Of a DNA stretch of 64,000 nucleotides, positions 35,234 through 47,015 are shown piece after piece. How positions within the stretch are numbered: position 1 is the first letter of the stretch; each line of letters opens with the position of its first letter. Origin of the DNA: Gentiana macrophylla (Eukaryota > Streptophyta > Magnoliopsida > Gentianales > Gentianaceae). The position numbers and the translations under genes are program-made. Where the stretch lies: NCBI GenBank assembly GCA_026214975.1, contig CM047817.1, positions 60,048,407 through 60,112,406 of the forward strand. Reading direction: 5' to 3'. Under the pieces are notes generated by a model. That model worked only from the letters and a program-made list of their open reading frames with translations. It was not told the origin of the DNA and did not search any database.

Positions 35234-37280
35234 AGCAAAGACAACTCGTTACCAGAGAATTAAACAAATTTGAACTCGTTAATATGAAGAAAACATGAAT
35301 TTGAACTCGTTACCAAAGAAACACACAAATTTCTACTCGTTATAAAGGGAAAACACAAATTTCTGGCGGTGTCAACTCGTTATCAGGGAAAAAACCTTTT
35401 TTTCTACAAGGACAACTCGTTACTAGAGAAAAACACAAACTTGAACTCGTTAATATGAAGAAAACATGAATTCGAACTCGTTACAAAAGATAAAACACAA
35501 ATTTCTACTCGTTATAAAGAGAAGACACAAATTTCCGTCGATGTCAACTCGTTATCAGGGAAAAACCTTTTTTTCTGCAAGGGCAACTCATTACCAGAGA
35601 AAAACAAAAATTTGAACTCGTTAATATGAAGAAAACGTGAATTAGAACTCGTTACCAAAGAAAAAACACAAATTTCTACTCGTTATAAAGGGAAAACACA
35701 AATTTCTGTCGATGTCAACTCGTTATCCGGGAAAAACCTTTTTTCTGCAAGGGCTACTCGTTACCAGTGAAAAACACAAATTTGAACACGTTAATAAGAA
35801 GGAAACATGAATTCAACTCGATTTCAAAGAAAAAACACAAATTTCTACTCGTTATAAAGGGAAAACACAAGTTTCCGGCGATGTCAACTCGTTATTAGTG
35901 AAAAAAAAACCTTTTTTCTACAAGGACAACTCGTTACTAGAGAAAAACACAAATTTGAACTTGTTAATATGAAGAAAACATGAATTCGAACTCGTTACGA
36001 AAGATAAAACACAAATTTTTATTCGTTATAAAGGGAAAACACAAAATTTCCGGCGATGTCAACTCGTTATCAGGAAAAAACCCTTTTTTCTGCAAGGACA
36101 ACTCATTACCAGAGAAGTAAAAGGAAATCACAAATTTCCAGCGAGGTCAACACGTTATTAGGGAAAAAAACATTTTTTCTGTGAAGACAACTCGTTACCA
36201 GAGAAAAACACAAATTTGAACTCGTTAATAAGAAGAAAACATGAATTTGAACTCGTTACCAAAGAAAAAACACAAATTTCCGGCGATGTCAACTTATTAT
36301 CAGGGAAAAAACATTTTTTCTGTGAGGACAACTCGTTACCAGATAAAAATACAAATTTGAACTCGTTAATAAGAAGAAAACGTGAATTCGAACTCGTTAC
36401 CAAAGGAAAAACACAAATTTCTACTCGTTATAAAGGGAAAACAAAATTTCCGATGATGTCAACTCGTTATCACTCGTTACGAAAGAAAAAAAACAAATTT
36501 CTACTCGTTATAAACGGAAAACACAAATTTCCATCAATGTCAACTCGTTATCAGGGAAAAAAAACCTTTTTTCTGCAAGGGCAACTCGTTAGCAGATAAA
36601 AACACAAATTTGAACTCATTAATAAGAAGAAAACATGAATTCGAACTCGTTATCAAAGAAAAAACACAAATATCTTCTCGTTATAAAGGGAAAACACAAA
36701 CTTCCGGCGATGTCAACTCGTTATTAGGGAAAAAAACCTATTTTTCTACAAGGACAACTCGTTACCAGAGAAAAACACAAATTTGAACTCGTTAATAGGA
36801 AGAAAATAAGAATTTGAACTCATTACCAAAGATAAAACACAAATTTCTACTCGTTATAAAGGGAAAACAAAAATTTCCGGCGATGTCAACTCGTTATCAG
36901 GGAAAATACATTTTTTCTGCAAGGACAACTCGTTACCAGAGAAAAACACAAATTTGAACTCTTTAGTAAAAATAAAACATGAATTCGAACTCGTTACCAA
37001 AGAAAAAACACAAATTTCTACTCGTTATAAAAGGCAAACACAAATTTCCGGCGATGTCAACTCGTTATCAGGGAAAAAACAATTTTTCTGCATGGACAAC
37101 TCGTTACCAGAGAAAAACACAAATTTGAACTCGTTAATAAGAAGAAAACATGAATTCGAACTCGTTACCAAAGAAAAACACAAATTTCTACTCGGTATAA
37201 AGGGAAAACACAAATTTCCGGCAATGTCAACTTGTTATCAGGGAAAAAACCTTTTTTCTGCAAGGTGAACTCGTTAGCAG
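35234..37280 (+). repeat. Satellite block duplicated at 41137-41840 + 61009-62000
   Basis: Diagnostic monomer variants occur in the same order in both places: GCAAAGACAACTCG with GAATTAAAC (35234 and 41137), AAAGAGAAGACAC (35516 and 41420), TTATTAGTGAAAAAA (35893 and 41633) and AACTTGTTAATATG (35958 and 41697). After the SIR1 gap come TAAAAGGAAATCAC (36119 and 61028) and GTTATCACTCGTTAC (36466 and 61408). One monomer is missing from the second copy, since the offset drops from about 5.90 to 5.74 kb. Confidence 0.75.
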
Positions 37281-38559
37281 ATAATAACACAAATTTGAAC
37301 TCGTTAATAAGAAAACATGAATTCGAACTCGTTAGCAAAGAAAAAACACAAATATCTTCTCGTTATAAAAGGAAAACGCAAATTTCCGGCGATGTCAACT
37401 CGTTATTAAGGAAAAAAACATTTTTTCGGCAAGGACAACTTGTTACCAGAGAAAAACACAAATTTGAACTCGTTAATAAGAAGAAAACATGAATTCGAAC
37501 TCGTTACCAAAGAAAAAACACAAATTTCTACTCATTATAAAGGGAAAACACAAATTTCCGGCGATGTCAACTCGTTATCAAGGAAAAAACCTTTTTTCCA
37601 GCAATGACAACTCGTTACCGGAGAAAAACACTAATTTGAACTCGTTAATAAGAATAAAACATGAAATCGAACTCGTTTCCAAATAAAAAACACAAATATC
37701 TACTCGTTATAAAGGGACAACACAAACTTCCGACGATGTCAACTCGTTATCATTGTAAAAATAAAGTTTTGCAAGGTCAACTCGTTACCAGAGAAAAACA
37801 CAAATTTGAAACTCGTTAATAAGAAGAAAACATGAAATCGAACTCGTTTCCAAATAAAAAACACAAATATCTACTCGTTATAAAGGGACAACACAAACTT
37901 CCGACGATGTCAACTCGTTGTCATTGAAAAAAAAAATCTGCAAGGTCAACTCGTTACCAGAGAAAAACAATAATTTGAAATCCTTAATAAGAAGAAAACA
38001 TTAATTCGAACTCCTTACCAAAGAAAAAACACAAATGTCTACTCGTTATAAAGGGAAAACACTAATTTCCGGCGATGTCAACTCGTTATCAGGGAAAAAA
38101 ACCTTTTTTTTTTGCAAGGACAACTCGTTACCAGAGAAAACACAAATTTGAACTCGTAAATATGAAGAAAACATGAATTCGAACTCGTTACTAAAGATTA
38201 AACAAAAATTTCTACTCGTTATAAAGGGAAAACACAAATTTCCGGCGATGTCAACTCGTTATCAGGGAAAAAAAACATTTTTTCTTTTTCTGCAAGGACA
38301 ACTCGTTACCAGAGAAAAACACAAATTTGAGCTCTTTAGTAAAAAGAAAACATGAATTCGAACTCGTTACCAAAGAAAAATTACAAATTTCTACTCGTTA
38401 TAAAGGGCAAACACAAATTTCCGGCGATGTCAACTCGTTATCAGGGAAAAAACCTTTTTTCTGTGAGGACAACTCTTTACCAGAGAAAAACACAAATTTG
38501 AACTCGTTAATAAGATGAAATCATGAATTCGAACTCGTTACCAAAGAAAACACACAAAT

Positions 38560-39440
38560 TTCTACTTGTTATAAAGGGAAAACACAAATTTTCGGCGATT
38601 TCAAGTCAAGGGAAAAAACCTTTTTTCTGCAAGGACAACTCGTTTCCAGAGAAAAACACAAATTTGAACTCGCTAATATGAAGAAAACATGATTTCGAAC
38701 TCGTTACTAAAGATTAAACACAAATTTCTACTCGTTATGAAGGGAAAACACAAATTTCCGGCGATGTCAACTCGTTTTCAGGGAAAAAACCTTTTTTTCT
38801 GCAAGGACAATCGTTACCAGAGAAAAACACAAATTTGAACCCGTTAATAAGAAGATAACATGAATTCGAATTCGTTACCAAAGAAAAAACACAAATTTCT
38901 ACTCGTTATTAAAGGAAAGCACAAATTTCCGGCGATGTCAACTTGTAATCAGGGAAAAAAACATTTTTTTCTGCAAGGACAACTCGTTAATAAGAAGAAA
39001 ACATGAATTCGAACTCGTTACCAAAGAAAACACACAAATTTCTACTTGTTATAAAGGGAATACACAAATTTTCGGCGATGTCAAGTCAAGGGAAAAAACC
39101 TTTTTTCTGCAAGGCCAACTCGTTACCAGAGAAAAACACAAATTTGAACTCGCTAATATGAAGAAAACATGATTTCGAACTCGTTACTAAAGATTAAACA
39201 CAAATTTCTACTCGTTATAAAGGGAAAACACAAATTTCCGGCAATGTCAACTCGTTTTCAGGGAAAAAACCTTTTTTCTGCAAGGACAATCGTTACCAGA
39301 GAAAAACACAAATTTGAACCCGTTAATAAGAAGATAACATGAATTCGAATTCGTTGCCAAAGAAAAAACACAAATTTCTACTCGTTATAAAAGGAAAACA
39401 CAAATTTCCAGTGATGTCAACTCGTAATCAGGGAAAAAAC
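38560..39440 (+). repeat. Local ~480-bp tandem duplication within the satellite
   Basis: TTTTCGGCGAT followed by the shortened TCAAGTCAAGGG occurs near 38588 and 39067. GGACAATCGTTACC with GAACCCGTTAATAAG follows near 38805 and 39284. The offset is 479 bp in both cases, so a three-monomer block carrying a small deletion was duplicated in tandem. Confidence 0.75.
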
Positions 39441-41840
39441 ATTTTTTCTGCAAGGACAACTCGTTACCAGAGAAAAACACAAATTTGAACTCGTTAATAA
39501 GAAGAAAACATGAATTCAAACTCGTTACCAAAGAAAACACACAAATTTCTACTCGTTATAAAGGGAAAACACAAATTTCCGGCGATGTCAACTCGTTATC
39601 AAGGAAAAAAACATTTTTTCGACAAGGACAACTCGTTACCAGAGAATTACCCAAATTTGAACTAGTTAATAAGAAGAAAACATGAATTTGAACTCGTTAG
39701 CAAAGAAAACACACAAATTTATACTCGTTATGAAGGGAAAACACAAATTTCCGGCGATGTCAACTCGTATCAGGGAAAAAACCTTTTTTTTCTGCAAGGA
39801 CAACACGTTACTAGAGAAAAACACAAATTTGAACTCGTTAATATGAAGAAAACATGAATTTGAACTCGTTACTAAAGATAAAACACAAATTTCTACTCGT
39901 TATAAAGGGAATACACAAATTTCCGGTGATGTCAACTCGTTATCAGGTAAAAAACCTTTTTTTTTTCTTCGCAAGGACAACTCTTTACCAGGAAAAAAAC
40001 AAAAATTTGAACTCGTTAATATGAAGAAAACATGAATTCAAACTCATTACCAAAGAAAAAACACAAATTTCTACTCGTTATAAAGGAAAAACACAAATTT
40101 CCGTCGATGTCAACTCGTTATCAGGGAAAAAACCTTTTTTTTCTGCAAGGACTACTCGATACCATCGAAAAACTCAAATTTGAACACATTAATAAGAAGG
40201 AAACATGAATTTGAACTCATTGTCAAAGAAAAAAACACAAATTTCTACTCGTTATAAAGGGAAAACACAAATTTCCGGCGTTGTCAACTCGTTATCAAGG
40301 AAAAACCTTTTTATGAGAGGACAACTCGTTACCAGAGAAAAACACAAATTTGAACTCGTTAATAGAAGAAAACATGAATTCGAACTCGTTACCAAAGAAA
40401 ACACACAAATTTCTACTCATTATCGTTATCAGGGAAAAACCTTTTTTTTTTGCAAGGACAACTCGTTACTAGAGAAAAACACAAATTTGAACTCGTTAAT
40501 ATGAAGAAACATGATTTCGAACTCGTTACTAAAGAGTAAACACAAATTTCTACTCGTTATAAAGGGAAAACACAAATTTCCGGCGATGTCAACTCGTTAT
40601 CAGGGTAAAAGTTTTTTTTTTCTGCAAGGACAACTTGTTAGCAGAGAAAAACACAAATTTGAACTCGTTAATAAGAAGAAAAATGCATTCGAATTCGTTA
40701 CCAAAGAAAAAACACAAATTACTACTCGTTATAAAAGGAAAGCACAAATTTCCGGTGATGTCAACTCGTTATCAAGGAGAAAAACATTTTTTCTGCAAGG
40801 ACTACTCGTTACAAGAGAAAAACACAAATTTGAACTCGTTAATATGAAGAAAACATGAATTCGAACTCGTTACTAAAGATTAAACACAAATTCTACTTGT
40901 TATATAGGGAAAACACAAATTTTTGGCGATGTCAACTCGTTATCAGGGAAAAAACATTTTTTTCTGCAGTGACAACTCGTTACTAGATAAAAACACAAAT
41001 TTGAACTCGTTAATAAGAAGAAAACATGAATTCGAATTCTTTACCAAAGAAAAAACACAAATTTCTACTCGTTATAAAAGGAAAACGCAAATTTCCGGCG
41101 ATGTCAACTCGTTATCAAGGAAAAAAACACTTTTTTAGCAAAGACAACTCGTTACCAGAGAATTAAACAAATTTGAACTCATTAATAAGAAGAAAACATG
41201 AATTCGAACTCGTTACCAAAGAAAACACACAAATTTCTACTCGTTATAAAGGGAAAACACAAATTTCTGGCGATGTCAACTCGTTATCAGGGAAAAAACC
41301 TTTTTTTCTACAAGGACAACTCGGTACTAGAGAAAAACACAAACTTGAACTCGTTAATATGAAGAAAACATGAATTCGAACTCGTTACAAAAGATAAAAC
41401 ACAAATTTCTACTCGTTATAAAGAGAAGACACAAATTTCCGGCAATGTCAACTCGTTATCAGGGAAAAACCTTTTTATTTTCTTCTGCAAGGGCAACTCA
41501 TTATCAGAGAAAAACAAAAATTTGAACTCGTTAATATGAAGAAAACGTGAATTAGAACTCGTTACCAAAGAAAAAACAAAAAATTCTACTCGTTATAAAG
41601 GGAAAACACAAATTTCCGGCGATGTCAACTCGTTATTAGTGAAAAAACCTTTTTTCTACAAGGACAACTCGTTACTAGAGAAAAACACAAATTTGAACTT
41701 GTTAATATGAAGAAAACATGAATTCGAACTTGTTACCAAAGATAAAACACAAATTTCTACTCGTTATAAAGGGAAAACACAAAATTTCTGGCGATGTCAA
41801 CTCGTTATCAGGAAAAACCCTTTATTTCCGCAAGGACAAA

Positions 41841-43555
41841 TGTTGGTCCCTTGAAAAGGCTTTGGTTAAGTTTAGAGGGGGGGGGGGGGTGAATAAACTT
41901 AACACTTAAAACTTTTGGAGTTAACAAACTCAAAGAACTTGAAAGAGCTCTGCCGATACCTCAAGAGTCTGCCGACACCTCGAGCTTTCTGGCCGATACA
42001 CGATGAGTCTCACCGATAGTTGAGTTTACTGAATTTGTGCAGCGGAATTATATCAAAAATTAAGCCTTATTACTTGTTGTTAAATATGATACTAAGTATT
42101 GGATACTCAAGAGTGTATGTGTGTGATTTCAGTTGCTAGATTCAGTAGGTTGATGTGTATGATAAGCTAAATGCAGAATGTAAATGCAGAAAGTAAGTAG
42201 GCAGATTTTATAGTGGTTCCAGGTGGTGTAATCCTGTCAGTCCACTCTTCTCCTGTGATGTTGGAGGTAATTCACTAGAGATCTTTGATGTAGCTGTTAC
42301 AAAGATTCCTAAGTTGCTTGTCCTTCACCAATAACTATGGCTTCACAAACTGAAAACTAGGAACATGTAGGATTGCTGCTCCAAAGTCTTCCACTGGTCC
42401 TTGAATGGTAGGATTGCCTCTTCACCAGCTCCACCACAAACAACAGTCTTTCACACCCAACAGATGCTTCTTGTCTTCAAGAGTTCTTTGTAAAATAAAG
42501 ATTGAATCAAGTAAATGATTCAGTTGCAGCAGCTTGATTAGGATGATATAATCAGCAACTTGTAGTCTTCAAGTGTGTAAACTTGATGTATCTTGAATAC
42601 ATAATACACTTGAAGATTTTCTCTGGATCAGTAAGGTTAAGCTCAGTAGGTTCAACAGGGTGTTCTTGCAGCTCAGAATTATTTCTTATATTTTTCTCTT
42701 AAACGTTCATCGTCTTTTTCTGATTTGAAAGTCCTCTATTTATAGGTAGGAGTCCATGTGACTTGTATTTGAAATTCAAATGTGACCGTTCCTGGTTTTG
42801 TCCCATTTGACTTGCTTTCTGTCACTATTCATAGGACTGACACTGTCAGAATCCTTTTTGACAGAATGCAGTCTGTCCACCCATTGACTTAAAACCATTG
42901 GATAAAGTCCTGAATCATCCCAACATATTTTTAATATCAGCCATTGATTTGTTTGATAAATCAGAGGTAGTTGGCTGTCCTTATCCATGTAATCTTCCAA
43001 TGTAATCTTGAATTAACCGAGGTATATATATTAGCAGGTTCATCAGTCTGCTGAGATACTTATCAGTTTGCTGAACTATAATTTGCTGTGTTTAAAACAC
43101 AATACAGTAGACTTCTTTTATCTAACTTTTTATTTGTGAAGTTAGATTACACCTTTTTGCAAATAACTAAGTTCCAATCACCATTCAACTTAAGGAACTT
43201 AGACCTTCTATTACAAGGTATATGTAATCGTTTAGGTCATCACGGACTTGCCTAAATTCGATTCCATATCCTTGACTTTAATTACTAAGTTTGATCCCTT
43301 AGCCTTCATTAAGCGAGTTTGAGCCCTCAACCTTCGGCCAAAGAGTTCTGACTAGTCATTGACCTATCTACCCCATCGATATACTCATCTCATTGATATA
43401 AATCGGTGACTATTACAAAGGCTTGTTTGATCAAACCTAGTCAAAGATCAAACTCTAATAAACCTATACATTTGATCTAGACATCTTTTTTTGCCTTTGC
43501 TCTATATATGCTTAGTCCGGCACTCATCACTAAAACTTAAAAATAAGTCCAACAA
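41841..43555 (-). repeat. SIR1 3' LTR
   Basis: This 1715-bp repeat is collinear with 59784-61008 and with the SIR2 LTR. A G13 run at 41877-41889 replaces the G6-G8 run of its sisters. A minus-strand TATAAATAG box lies near 42733. It ends GTCCAACA before the purine tract. Confidence 0.93.
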
Positions 43556-43575
43556 TTTCCCCCCTTTTGGCGATG
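43556..43575 (-). promoter_or_regulatory. SIR1 polypurine tract
   Basis: The minus strand reads CCAAAAGGGGGGAAAT next to the LTR, a clear purine tract in the position required for a minus-strand element. SIR2 has lost its equivalent. Confidence 0.88.
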
Positions 43576-44146
43576 ATGCCACTACCCTCACCTAACAAGG
43601 AAAGCAAAAGATTAAAACAAAAACAAAACAAATTTGGTCATCTTTCATTATAAACATTTGTTCACAATATTATGATCTAGAGCATACAAAGAAAGATAAA
43701 ACATATTAAGTATGCTGATCTACTGTCTTCTTTCTCTTTCTTGTCTAGCCTTCTCCACTTACTCTTGGTAGGCTCTTATCTCTTCTATCATGTCTCTCAT
43801 CCATTCATTTTCAATCAAAGTGAAATCAATGTAGGGATTCACTTCTTTCCACCAGTTCCATGCTTCAGGTAGGATGAGATTAATTTGATTTACTCTGAAT
43901 CCAAATTTCATGTATAATTCTTTGAATTCATCAAGTGAGTCCTTTGCTTTAGTGATATGCAAACTCCTTTCACCTCTACCACTTCTTCCACCTCTTCCAC
44001 CTCTGAAACTTCCCTTAAGGCTTTGACTCTTGCTTCCCAGAACTTCAATCCCAAGAATGAGTTTATACCTTCATGAAATCCCTTGTTATGATAAGGTTTC
44101 CTCCTGTTGTAGTACTTATTCTTGTATTGTTTAAGGAGATCATCAG
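43576..44146 (-). pseudogene. SIR1 env-like ORF, C-terminal part
   Basis: The segment continues the env-like frame across the SIR2 insertion (TSD ATCAG). The frame 43759-43962 is charged and helical in character (DEFKELYMKFG, WNWWKEVNPYIDF). Just upstream, a Gly/Arg-rich stretch (GGRGGRSGRGER) is readable. There is no obvious membrane segment. The frame shifts between these pieces. Confidence 0.55.
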
Positions 44147-44238
44147 TGTTGGTCCCTTGAAAAGGCTTTGGTTAAGTTTAGAGGGGGGGTGAATAAACTT
44201 AACACTTAAAACTTTGGAGTTAACAAATTCTGCAACTT
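44147..44238 (-). repeat. SIR2 3' LTR remnant
   Basis: The 92 bp match the start of the other LTRs (TGTTGGTCCCTTGAAAAGG through AACAAATTCTGCAACTTC) and stop inside the CAG-rich part. The next base pairs belong to RNase H (compare 55660-55690). Confidence 0.9.
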
Positions 44239-45345
44239 CAAGAAGAATGTATTCGACTTCAAAGAGTGGAAGTTGATATTGAATTCTGCTTCTTGCTGAA
44301 CCAGGAGACTAGTCTACTTCCCATTAATTGACAAGTTCCTATGGTGCTTTTTCTATCAATCTTGCATCCAGCATAATCAGAATCAATGTAGGGATTCACT
44401 GCACCTAAATGACTTTCTTTAGGTTTAGATTGAAATCTTGCACCTACAACAAAGGATATATCAGGTCTGCTGGCAGTAAGGTACAACAGACTGCCTATCA
44501 TCCTTCTGTATAAGGTCTGATCAACATCTTTGCCATCTTTATCTTCATCCAATCTGATATTTGTACTCATAGGAGTTGAATTTTTAGTGCTATTTTCCAT
44601 ACCAAACTTCTTCAGCAACTCCTTGGTATACTTGGTTTGATGAATGAAGATTCCATCTTTCATCTGCTTGACTTGCAATCCCAAAAAGTAGTTCATCTCT
44701 CCCATCATACTCATATGGAACTTACTCTTCATTAGATTAGCAAACTTTTCACAAAGTAGATCATTTTCAGAACCAAAAATTATGTCATGCACATAAATCT
44801 ACATCAGCCAGGTGTCTTTGTCTCCTTCACTGATTCTGAAAAGTGTCTTGTCAATGGTGCCTTTTGTAAAACCATTGTCCACCAAGAATTGAGATAGAGT
44901 CTCATACCAAGCTCTTGGTGCTTGTTTTAGTCCATAAAGTGCTTTGTTGAGTCTATACACTTTATCTTCTTGATCTTTAACTTCAAATCCAGGAGGTTGC
45001 TGTACATACACTTCCTCCTCTAGAATGCCATTCAGAAAAGCACTTTTGACATCCATTTGATATACTTTGAAGTTCTTATATGCAGCATGTGCCAAGAATA
45101 ATCTGATAGCTTCCAATCTTGCAACAAGTGCATAAGTTTCATCAAAATTTATTCCTTCTGCTTGAGAATAGCCTTTTGCAACTAGTCTGGCCTTATTCCT
45201 CACAATGGTACCAGATTCATCAAGTTTATTTCTGTATACCCACTTAGTACCAATGATATTTGCATGACTTGGCCTTTCAACTAGTGTCCAAACTTGATTT
45301 CTTTCAAATTCATTTAATTCCTCTTGCATAGCAATTATCCAATCT
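44239..45345 (-). pseudogene. pol: SIR2 reverse transcriptase and RNase H start (broken)
   Basis: 44799-45329 encodes the RT N-terminal half ([48 protein letters not shown]). 44259-44792 continues with [18 protein letters not shown] and the connection domain. Between them a stop occurs just before the active-site box, and the box reads YVHD where the sister copy SIR1 has YVDD, so a catalytic aspartate is lost. The RNase H is cut off by the 3' deletion. Confidence 0.92.
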
Positions 45346-45640
45346 GGATCTGAAATTGCTTCTTCAACAACTTTAGGTTACATTTGAGATAGAAAACAAG
45401 TAAACATAGCTTCCAGTTGTCTTCTGGTCCTTACACCTTGATGTACATTGCCAATAACTTGTTCAGCAGGGTGATTCCTTAACCATTGTGGATTCTGGTT
45501 ATTTTGATTATCAGGAACCTCATCTTCAGTAAGGTCTGCTGTAGCTTCTTCAACAATAGGGGGTTCAGCAGATCCTTGAATTGCTTCAGTTGTTGCATCA
45601 GTAATGTCACCAGCAGGTGTTCAATGAGGCGATGATCGTA
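45346..45640 (-). other. SIR2 integrase-RT linker
   Basis: Variable linker between the integrase C-terminus and RT. It is matched by SIR1 at about 56860-57150 and is out of frame with both neighbours. Confidence 0.6.
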
Positions 45641-46777
45641 AACTTTTAAGTCATTGAATCTTTCCAAAACTTCAACACAATCTGGATCATTGACTTGTTG
45701 ATTCTCAGCAGGTTCACAATCTTCATTTTCCATACCAGTAAACTTAGGTTCATCAAACACAACATGGATTGTTTCTTCATGTTTCAGTGACCTTTTGTTC
45801 AGTACCCTGAATGCCTTGCTGACTGAAGAATATCCCAAGAAAATGCCTTCATCTGACTTTGGTTGGAAAGTCTTCAAATGAACCTTGTGATTTAGGATAA
45901 AACATTTACTTCCAAATGAATGGAAATATGATATATTAGGTTTTCTTCCATTCCAAACCTCATAAGGTGTCTTCAACAACTTCTTATTCACTGATGTTCT
46001 GTTTTGTGTATAGCATGCTGTATTGACTGCTTCAGCCCAATATCTTTCAGGTAGCAATGCCTCATAGATCATTGTCCTTCCTGCTTCCTTTAAGGTCCTG
46101 TTTCTTCTTTCAGCAACCCCATTTTGCTGAGGTGTACCAGCAGCAGCAAGTTGATGTAGTACACCATTCTGTTCACAATATTCTCTTATAACGTTATTGA
46201 GAAATTCAGTACCCTGATCTGATCTTATCTTTATTACTGTTAAACTTTTCTCATTCTGTAATCTCTTCAAAAGATTATGCATGCTTTTGAGTGTTTCACT
46301 TTTCTTGTTCATAAATATCACCCAAGTGTACCTTGAATAATCATCCACAACCACTAAGGTGTATTTCTTTCCTGTCACACTTGTTGGAGTTGTTGGTCCA
46401 AAAAGATCCATATGCATCAGCTCCAACACTCTATTAGTTGATTGTTTAGTCTTTGATTTGAAACTTGACTTTATTTGTTTACCTTGCTGACATGCATCAC
46501 ATATAGCATCCTTCTTGAATGTGATATCAGGTAAACCAATTACTAGCTCCTTCTTCACCAATTGATTGATATCATCAAAATTTAGATGATTCAACTTCTT
46601 GTGCCATAACCAATTGAGTTCTGATTTGGTATGCACAATCAGCCAGGTTTCTGGAACTGCAGTAGACCAATCCACAACATACATGTTTTGTTGTCTTCTA
46701 CCAGCCAATACAACTTGATCACCTCTTTCACTAATGACAATAAAGTTGTTTTTGTCAAAAGTGACTTTGTATCCCAT
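45641..46777 (-). pseudogene. pol: SIR2 integrase, long nearly intact frame
   Basis: The open frame 45479-46777 (432 codons) is the longest coding stretch in the window. From the N-terminus it holds the zinc-binding pre-integrase domain (WLWHKKLNHLNFDDINQL, CDACQQGKQ). The catalytic core follows with D in MDLFGP, D in IRSDQGTEF and E in VAERRNRTL, so the D,D35E triad is complete. The C-terminal signature is LKTFQPKSDEGIFLGYSS. The frame runs into a shifted tail after about 45640. Because gag, protease and RT are defective, it is not expected to be expressed as a functional polyprotein. Confidence 0.92.
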
Positions 46778-47015
46778 GTCACAGAATTGTCCAAAGGCTC
46801 AGCAAGTTGTAGTCCAAATTCCTTCCACATATGCAACATTCTTGATTGTAAGTCCATTTCTCACAAGTGTGCCATATCCTCTTGTATATCCAGGTGTATT
46901 CTTGTTGCCAAAATTCACCCTTGGACCATCTTTTGCCACAAAGTTTGACAAACAGTGCTTATTCTTTGTCATATGTCTGGAACATCCTTCGTCAAAGTAC
47001 CTGACACCCTACAAA
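46778..47015 (-). pseudogene. SIR2 protease (active site altered)
   Basis: The sequence aligns with SIR1 protease at 58260-58510. SIR1 has the active-site DSGCSRHM, whereas here the corresponding triplets read Asp-Glu-Gly (46984-46992). The change falls exactly on a CAGTG that reads CGAAG here, so it could be a sequencing artefact. Frame shifts near 46800 separate it from the integrase frame. Confidence 0.75.

Larger units (their letters stand above)
34850..41840 (+). repeat. Satellite array, ~171-bp monomer, left block
   Basis: About 40 tandem monomers. A typical monomer is 171 bp and consists of five sub-repeats of about 31, 31, 40, 39 and 30 bp, each opening with ACTCGTTA and followed by an A-rich body (often AAACACAAATTT). 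Spacing between successive AATAAGAAGAAAACATGAAT phrases is about 170-180 bp, for instance 37129 to 37300. Because 171 is divisible by three and stops are rare, many long frames appear on both strands; they are not genes. The monomer length is typical of nucleosome-phased and centromeric satellites. SIR1 inserts at 41840 and the array continues at 61009. Confidence 0.95.

Noticed and set aside
34850..41840. Many 60-130-codon open frames on both strands of the satellite
   Set aside because: The monomer is close to 171 bp (57 codons) and poor in stops, so frames run through neighbouring copies. They have no start context or domain and follow the repeat exactly.
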